From Bartonella vinsonii subsp. arupensis OK-94-513 (GTDB lineage: Bacteria; Pseudomonadota; Alphaproteobacteria; Rhizobiales; Rhizobiaceae), in assembly GCF_000278235.1 (NCBI RefSeq), contig NZ_JH725037.1:780580-843671 (forward strand): a stretch of 63,092 nt of DNA, written 5' to 3'. The position numbers and the translations under genes are program-made. The notes beneath the pieces are model-generated. The model worked only from the letters and a program-made list of their open reading frames with translations. It was not told the DNA's origin and ran no database searches. Below are positions 57,570-63,092 of the stretch, in pieces. Positions within the stretch are counted from its first letter, which is position 1. Every line of letters starts with the position of its first letter.

Positions 57570-57779
57570 TTAAAGTGCTGCAAGGTTGCTGGCGGCAAAT
57601 TTCCCAGAACGACGATCTTGAAGAACGTCATAAGAAATTTTTTGCCCTTCATTAAGGTTATTTAAACCAGAACGCTCAACAGCGGAAATATGCACAAATA
57701 CATCTGCACTGCCATCACTAGGCTGAATAAATCCAAAACCTTTTGTTGTATTAAACCACTTAACTGTTCCTGTAGACAT
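57570..57779 (-). CDS. cspA: Cold shock protein CspA family
   Basis: The 69-residue protein is a single cold-shock domain: GTVKWFNTTKGFGFIQPSDGSADVFVHISAVERSGLNNLNEGQKISYDVLQDRRSGKFAASNLAAL, with both RNA-binding motifs (KGFGFI and VFVHIS). It binds single-stranded RNA or DNA and melts structure in mRNA. AAGGA lies about eight bases before the ATG. A leader of more than 150 nt precedes it, as for other csp genes. Confidence 0.96.
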   Translation of the reverse strand: MSTGTVKWFNTTKGFGFIQPSDGSADVFVHISAVERSGLNNLNEGQKISYDVLQDRRSGKFAASNLAAL

Positions 57780-57950
57780 AGGAGATTCCTTAAAATATAT
57801 AATTGTATTGTGTACTGGAACTAAAAAGCTCTCAATACGGTTTTAGATCGAAATTAGGTGGGAGAAGTTTCGTCGAGAGTGCATGTCGCACAGGAAAGAA
57901 AGTCACATAACCGAAAGTCCGATAAGACCCGTATAAAAGTCTTTAGAATA
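57780..57950 (-). promoter_or_regulatory. Long 5' leader of cspA
   Basis: The region before the cspA start has no open frame and is less AT-rich than usual for a gap here. It contains short self-complementary segments such as GAAACTTC and GACTTTC-GGTTATGTGACTTTC. Cold-shock mRNAs often carry structured leaders that act as temperature-dependent switches. The promoter itself was not located with confidence. Confidence 0.35.
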
Positions 57951-58015
57951 AAAAGCAAGCCTTAATTTATATTTTCATATAAAGAATGTGTATGCATTGT
58001 ACCATAGCAAGAAAC

Positions 58016-61000
58016 TCAAGTGAAATAGCTTTGCAGTGAGCGCACTTCGAGACACTTTTTTTTGAGTGCTTTGATCGCTTGTACGACAGCTTCAGCTCCA
58101 GTTATTGTTGTATAATAGGGGACTTTTTGCATAAGTGCTGCTTGGCGTAATGATTTAGAATCTGAGATGGCACTGGCAGTGCTGGTTGTATTGAAAATCA
58201 ATTGAATTTGTCGATTACGAATAGCGTCCTCAATATGAGGGTGCCCCTCTAGAACTTTGTTAATTTTTTTTGCCTCAACGTTATGTTCGGTAAGAAATTT
58301 TTGTGTTCCACTTGTTGCTAAAACAGTAAAACCAAGCTCAGTTAAACATTTTACGGGGTTTAAGATACGTTTTTTGTCTTCATCTCTCACAGAAACGAAC
58401 AAAGTTCCCTCCTTTGGGAGCTCAACACCAGCTCCAAGTTGCGCTTTAGCGAAAGCAAGGGCAAATTCATAATCAAGCCCCATAACCTCACCGGTTGAGC
58501 GCATTTCTGGACCAAGAAGTGTATCGACACCTGAAAAACGAGCAAAAGGAAAAACTGCTTCTTTGACAGCAATATGTTGTTTTTGCTGCAGAGAGGGTAG
58601 TCCACCATAAGCTTGAAGAGTTTTGTGAAGAGTTTCTCCTGCCATAATACGTGCAGCTATTTTAGCAATGGGGCGACCAATTGTTTTTGCAACGAAGGGG
58701 ATAGTACGCGAAGCACGCGGATTGACCTCTAAGACATAAATTGTGCCGTCTTTAATGGCATATTGCACATTCATCAAGCCACGAACATGAAGCGCTTGTG
58801 CTAATGCTTTGGTTTGATGTTCTAATTCAGCGACTATGTTATGAGAGAGCGTATGGACTGGTAAAGAACATGCTGAATCACCAGAGTGAATGCCAGCTTC
58901 TTCAATATGTTCCATAATACCAACAACAAGTGTCTCTTTTCCATCACAAAGACAATCAACATCAACTTCAATTGCTTCTGTCAAATAGGTATCAAATAAA
59001 AGTGGATTTTTACCAAGCAATGTATTGATCTGTCCTGTTTTGTCGTTGGGATAACGGGCTTTGATATCTTCTGAAACCAATTCAGGGACACTCTCAAGCA
59101 AATAATTTTGCAAGCTGCGTTCATCACGGATAATTTGCATAGCACGTCCTCCTAGAACATAAGAAGGGCGCACAACCAATGGAAAGCCTAATTCATGGGC
59201 AATGAGGCGTGCTTGTTCGATTGAATGAGCAATACCGTTTTGAGGTTGGGTTAAGTTAAGTTTGAACAATAATTTTTGAAAGCGATCTCTATCTTCTGCT
59301 AAATCAATGGCTTCAGGTGAAGTGCCTAGGATGGGGATATTATGTTTTTCTAGTGCACTTGCCAACTTCAGCGGCGTTTGTCCACCAAATTGAACAATGA
59401 CTCCAACCAATTCGCCTTTTTGCTGTTCTGTTTCTAAAATAGCGATAACATCTTCTGTTGTTAGAGATTCAAAATAAAGACGATCAGAGGTATCGTAGTC
59501 TGTTGAGACAGTTTCAGGATTGCAATTGATCATAATGGCTTCGAAGCCTGCTTCACGGAGTGCAAAAGCAGCGTGGCAGCAACAATAGTCAAATTCAATG
59601 CCTTGTCCAATGCGGTTTGGTCCCCCCCCTAAAATAGCAATTTTTTTGCGTTCAGAAACTTGTGCTTCTGAGTGTTCTATCCCAGCAAAGGGAGCTTCAT
59701 ATGTTGAATACATATAGGCTGTAGGTGAAGAAAATTCAGCTGCACACGAGTCAATTCGTTTGAAAACGTGCTTAACATTAAGTGCTTTGCGCAAAGCAGC
59801 AATATCATCAGGCTTTTGTCCTGTAAGGGTGGCTAAACGTGCATCCGAAAAGCCCATCGCTTTTAACATGCGTAGATTATCTGCGTCTTGGGGCAATCCA
59901 TGGATGCGGATGTATTGTTCCATTTCAATAATTGAGGCTATTTGTTCCAAAAACCACGGATCAATTTTGCTGATTTGATGAATTTCATTTAAGGGTAACC
60001 CCGAACGCATTGCTTGGGCAATGTAGCGCAGGCGATCAGGACTTGGGATTGCAATGGCGGAGCGTATAGAACTTTTTTCATCACCTTCAGCATGTTCAGG
60101 GATCACAATTTCATCAAGACCAGTAAGACCTGTTTCAAGTCCACGCAGTGCTTTTTGCAGTGATTCTTGAAAGGTGCGTCCTATTGCCATTACTTCTCCT
60201 ACAGATTTCATCGCTGTTGTGAGGACGGGTGATGAACCTGGAAACTTTTCGAAGGCAAAACGAGGAATCTTGGTGACAATATAGTCAATAGAAGGTTCAA
60301 ATGATGCTGGTGTTACACCGCCTGTAATATCATTTTTTAATTCATCAAGTGTGTAGCCAACAGCCAGCTTAGCTGCTACTTTTGCAATGGGAAAACCTGT
60401 TGCTTTTGAGGCAAGTGCTGAAGAGCGGGAAACACGCGGGTTCATTTCAATAACAACAAGGCGACCGTTTTCAGGATTAACAGCAAACTGTACATTAGAC
60501 CCACCAGTTTCAACACCAATTTCACGCAGTACAGCAATGGAAGCATTGCGCATACATTGATATTCTTTGTCTGTTAAGGTGAGGGCAGGGGCTACGGTGA
60601 TCGAATCACCGGTATGAATACCCATAGGGTCAATGTTTTCAATGGAACAAACAATGATACAGTTGTCGTTCTTATCGCGAACAACTTCCATTTCATATTC
60701 TTTCCATCCCAAAACACTTTCTTCAATCAAAACTTCTGTTGTAGGTGAAGCTTCAAGTCCTCGTTCAATGATTTCATAAAATTCAGAGCGATTATAGGCA
60801 ATTCCTCCGCCGGTTCCACCAAGGGTGAAAGAGGGACGGATAATAGCTGGAAGACCAATAATATCAAGAGCTTGAACCGCTTTTGCTGTAGCATGTGCGA
60901 TATAATGTTGTTTACGGTCAGCTTCTGTGTGACGCCAGTTTCGTTCAAGCTTTTCCAGTGCTTGATCAAGAGCATCACCGGAAAGTTTTGCTTTCAGCTC

Positions 61001-61501
61001 ATCGCGTTTCTTTGCATGTTGTCGGCGATTTTTTTCTTTAAGTTCTGTTGCGTTGGCTAGCATGGAACGTGGTGTTTCCAAACCGATTTTTGCCATCGCT
61101 TTGCGAAATAAAGCACGATCTTCAGCTTTATCAATCGCATCGGCATTTGCACCTATCATTTCAACGTGATAGCGGTCTAAAATTCCCATACGCTTTAAGG
61201 ATAAGGCTGTATTAAGGGCTGTTTGCCCTCCCATGGTGGGTAAAAGTGCGTCGGGACGTTCAAGAGCAATAATTTGTGCAACGATTTCAGGAGTAATAGG
61301 CTCAATATACGTCGCATCAGCTAAATCCGGATCGGTCATAATAGTGGCAGGATTAGAGTTAACCAAAATAATTCGGTAACCTTCTTCTTTTAGTGCTTTA
61401 CAAGCTTGTGTGCCTGAATAGTCAAACTCACATGCCTGACCAATAACAATAGGTCCTGCTCCAATAATAAGAATAGATTTTATATCTGTGCGTTTTGGCA
61501 T
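58016..61501 (-). CDS. carB: Carbamoyl-phosphate synthase large subunit
   Basis: The 1161-residue enzyme makes carbamoyl phosphate for arginine and pyrimidine synthesis. It consists of two homologous ATP-grasp halves (first with [15 protein letters not shown] and [16 protein letters not shown], second with [13 protein letters not shown] and [16 protein letters not shown]), an oligomerisation domain in between, and a C-terminal MGS-like allosteric domain (about 1020-1161). An extra helical insertion of about 60 residues ([21 protein letters not shown]...) in the first half explains the extra length over E. coli and is typical for Alphaproteobacteria. carA is not in the window. Confidence 0.98.
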   Translation of the reverse strand: MPKRTDIKSILIIGAGPIVIGQACEFDYSGTQACKALKEEGYRIILVNSNPATIMTDPDLADATYIEPITPEIVAQIIALERPDALLPTMGGQTALNTALSLKRMGILDRYHVEMIGANADAIDKAEDRALFRKAMAKIGLETPRSMLANATELKEKNRRQHAKKRDELKAKLSGDALDQALEKLERNWRHTEADRKQHYIAHATAKAVQALDIIGLPAIIRPSFTLGGTGGGIAYNRSEFYEIIERGLEASPTTEVLIEESVLGWKEYEMEVVRDKNDNCIIVCSIENIDPMGIHTGDSITVAPALTLTDKEYQCMRNASIAVLREIGVETGGSNVQFAVNPENGRLVVIEMNPRVSRSSALASKATGFPIAKVAAKLAVGYTLDELKNDITGGVTPASFEPSIDYIVTKIPRFAFEKFPGSSPVLTTAMKSVGEVMAIGRTFQESLQKALRGLETGLTGLDEIVIPEHAEGDEKSSIRSAIAIPSPDRLRYIAQAMRSGLPLNEIHQISKIDPWFLEQIASIIEMEQYIRIHGLPQDADNLRMLKAMGFSDARLATLTGQKPDDIAALRKALNVKHVFKRIDSCAAEFSSPTAYMYSTYEAPFAGIEHSEAQVSERKKIAILGGGPNRIGQGIEFDYCCCHAAFALREAGFEAIMINCNPETVSTDYDTSDRLYFESLTTEDVIAILETEQQKGELVGVIVQFGGQTPLKLASALEKHNIPILGTSPEAIDLAEDRDRFQKLLFKLNLTQPQNGIAHSIEQARLIAHELGFPLVVRPSYVLGGRAMQIIRDERSLQNYLLESVPELVSEDIKARYPNDKTGQINTLLGKNPLLFDTYLTEAIEVDVDCLCDGKETLVVGIMEHIEEAGIHSGDSACSLPVHTLSHNIVAELEHQTKALAQALHVRGLMNVQYAIKDGTIYVLEVNPRASRTIPFVAKTIGRPIAKIAARIMAGETLHKTLQAYGGLPSLQQKQHIAVKEAVFPFARFSGVDTLLGPEMRSTGEVMGLDYEFALAFAKAQLGAGVELPKEGTLFVSVRDEDKKRILNPVKCLTELGFTVLATSGTQKFLTEHNVEAKKINKVLEGHPHIEDAIRNRQIQLIFNTTSTASAISDSKSLRQAALMQKVPYYTTITGAEAVVQAIKALKKKCLEVRSLQSYFT

Positions 61502-62074
61502 GGTTTTTTCCTATGACAAACATCTGTGCGCAATTGCGTCAGGCAAAATATTTAAATTTTAAGGCTAAAACTGTTTTATAGGTTAAGTGATAAAGAAAGT
61601 AAGCCATAAAATGCCTTTTCCATGTTTTTTTTATAGCATTGAAGATCAATTGCTTTTTTGTGTTGACAAAATTTATATCGTAGCATGAATACAACTTTTA
61701 AGAGAAAAAAGGCTTCTTATACGGAGTGGAGTGCTAATGTACTTACCACTATTGCATTATTGTTATGTTTGTCATTCTCAATTTTTGAGCTATGATCTTT
61801 TGCATTTCCTGTTTTGTGATGATACTAAATTTAATCAACGTCATGAACAGCATTCTTTGATCAAAAATTGAGAATGACAAGAAATATCATAAGCTGGTTC
61901 TTTTACTTAAGATGTAAAGCTAAAGTAAGATATCCCTGATCTTATGCTTCAAAATACCAACAAAGATGTTGTATGTGTATAGATGACATGAATTTGAATA
62001 TTTAGTTTGATAATTTGAGGGCTTGTTCGAATATGTATTGATAATTATAGGGGACATTTCAGTCCCCCTAGAGG
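61502..62074. other. Non-coding gap upstream of carB
   Basis: About 570 bp with no supported gene. It includes the inverted-repeat element listed below and a TTGACA at about 61664 on the plus strand, which may be a promoter but has no gene after it. The carB promoter is expected near 61520-61650 on the minus strand. Confidence 0.5.
61769..61880. repeat. 112-bp element with perfect 20-bp terminal inverted repeats
   Basis: Bases 61769-61788 and 61861-61880 are exact reverse complements (TTGTCATTCTCAATTTTTGA). The 72-bp interior has no open frame, and its ends show weaker inverted similarity (CTGTT and GTGATGA against TCATGAACAG). No direct target duplication is obvious. A MITE-like mobile element, a folded RNA hairpin or a site for a recombinase are the options. 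Confidence 0.75.
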
Positions 62075-62914
62075 TCATTTTATGGCTCTTAAAACAACAA
62101 TTCCTGGTGTTTTTGCTACATACTCCATAAAAGGGGAGTCCACGACTTTTTCATTTTCTTTTCGTGAAGAAGCATTTCGTAACATCGGGCCATTATCTGT
62201 TAAGATGAAAAAACCCACATGGGTTACATCCAATCCATCGAGTTTCGTGTATATACCAATGAAATCACCAGATTGTAATTGGCTTATAACATCCTCATTA
62301 ATAAGGTTACTTGGAATATATGTTATATTGCGCTTAACAATTGGTAATCCAGGAAGATACTTCCCGCCATCAGATTTTTTATTGAGATATTTTTTGGTAC
62401 TTACTGCATTGGGACTGATCTGTGCGGTAATGTCATCGGCAAGTTTATATTCTTTGTAAGCCCAATCAGTGAAAAAATGTTTTCGATTCAAAAAGCTTAT
62501 ATTACCGTCAACATAACGTGTTCGGATAACGTTATTTATAAATTCTGTTTGTGAAGTTGATTTCCGTAATGCTTCAACATAGTCTAGATAAGTAAAGCAA
62601 TCTAAACCTCTAAAGTCGATTATGAGTTCTTCTGGTACATTCTCTGAACCTTGTAACATATTGGCTTGGTAAGGTGTTCCTAAAAAAGCTCCAGAGAGAA
62701 ATTCGATTATTTTTCCTGTCTCATGGTCATTGATTTTCGAGCGCTCTTTAAGAAGAATATTGAGTTTTTTTAAAGTATCGGGATCTAGATTCACTTGTTG
62801 TTCTTGCTGTATTTCCGTTTTAATTTCAGAAGTTTCTTTATTTCCATCAGAGTTCTGAAAGTCACATCCCGTAACCAATGCTGAAATTAAAATGAATTGG
62901 AATATTTTTCGCAT
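62075..62914 (-). CDS. DUF1460 lipoprotein (NlpC/P60-like amidase fold)
   Basis: The 279-residue product begins with a lipoprotein signal ending in lipobox VTGC (cysteine near residue 17). The DUF1460 domain covers about residues 60-275, with GTPYQANML, then DFRGLDCFTYLDYVEALRKS (Cys nucleophile candidate), SGDFIGIYTKLDGLDVTHVGFFI (His) and a final RNASS. The family is related to NlpC/P60 cysteine peptidases and to amidases that cut peptidoglycan stem peptides. It is common in gamma-proteobacteria and Bacteroidetes, so transfer into this lineage is plausible. An N-terminal Q/E-rich linker separates the anchor from the domain. Confidence 0.85.
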   Translation of the reverse strand: MRKIFQFILISALVTGCDFQNSDGNKETSEIKTEIQQEQQVNLDPDTLKKLNILLKERSKINDHETGKIIEFLSGAFLGTPYQANMLQGSENVPEELIIDFRGLDCFTYLDYVEALRKSTSQTEFINNVIRTRYVDGNISFLNRKHFFTDWAYKEYKLADDITAQISPNAVSTKKYLNKKSDGGKYLPGLPIVKRNITYIPSNLINEDVISQLQSGDFIGIYTKLDGLDVTHVGFFILTDNGPMLRNASSRKENEKVVDSPFMEYVAKTPGIVVLRAIK

Positions 62915-63092
62915 TTTTTCACCATTTTTGAATTTAATAATGAGCGGTACTTTTCTGCGTTAATCAGATTATCTTGCACTCACTATAACATATCATAAAT
63001 ATAGCATAAAGAGGTATATGTATGGTTTTATGCTAGGTAATGTTGAATGCATACTATATAAATACTTTTAAAAAAGAAGTATACAAAATTTT

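Overview
The window looks like chromosome of a Bartonella species (Alphaproteobacteria, Hyphomicrobiales). It is AT-rich, with many long non-coding gaps. It combines rhizobial core genes (ctrA, chpT, sciP, eipA, gnnA/gnnB, lsrB/vtlR, an alphaproteobacterial-length carB) with a repeat-rich autotransporter of the type Bartonella uses as surface adhesins. I see no insertion sequence, prophage or CRISPR array. The species cannot be fixed from the sequence alone.

Layout. 1-4.9 kb: a large autotransporter cut by the left edge, preceded by a very AT-rich gap and an elongator tRNA-Met. 5.2-7.3 kb: an oxidoreductase/aminotransferase pair that fits GnnA/GnnB, which make UDP-2,3-diamino-sugar for amide-linked lipid A. 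7.5-11.9 kb: envelope protein EipA with a coiled-coil membrane partner, then a cell-cycle block with the phosphotransferase ChpT, the master regulator CtrA, a FliJ-like protein and the CtrA inhibitor SciP. 12-16 kb: mnmA, an RNA 2'-O-methyltransferase, an unassigned structured small RNA and a CDF metal exporter. 16-24 kb: a phosphoesterase and a tightly overlapping MoxR-DUF58-BatA/DUF4159-VWA-like operon. 24.6-30.7 kb: cca, trmL, the cytochrome bc1 operon petABC and a PRC-barrel protein. 30.8-43.8 kb: ychF, an L,D-transpeptidase lipoprotein, pth-rplY, a HerA-like ATPase, prs, pgeF, a MidA-type methyltransferase, lgt, a UbiK-type factor, a YbjN protein and an OmpR-type two-component system. 44-50.7 kb: a metallo-hydrolase, a His-rich BA14K protein, uvrB, an SH3 protein, and greA with an LPS-core mannosyltransferase. 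51-56.7 kb: trkH, trxB, the LysR regulator lsrB/vtlR, a probable AbcR-family small RNA just downstream, and an aspartate aminotransferase. 57.5-63 kb: cspA, carB, a 112-bp element bounded by perfect 20-bp inverted repeats, and a DUF1460 lipoprotein.

Three themes connect the genes. The first is envelope construction: lipid A diamino sugar, LPS core, EipA, L,D-transpeptidase, Lgt, the autotransporter and the lipoproteins. The second is cell-cycle control by CtrA, where ChpT delivers phosphate, SciP restrains CtrA, and GANTC methylation sites lie upstream of sciP and ctrA. The third is the conserved trxB-lsrB block, followed by a small RNA whose promoter carries a perfect LysR-type dyad. This gives a plausible VtlR-to-AbcR regulatory switch.

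The most rewarding targets are the AbcR-like RNA and its operator (54797-54993), the unassigned RNA at about 14467-14602, the missing canonical start of trkH, the 61769-61880 inverted-repeat element and the tandem repeats of the autotransporter passenger.
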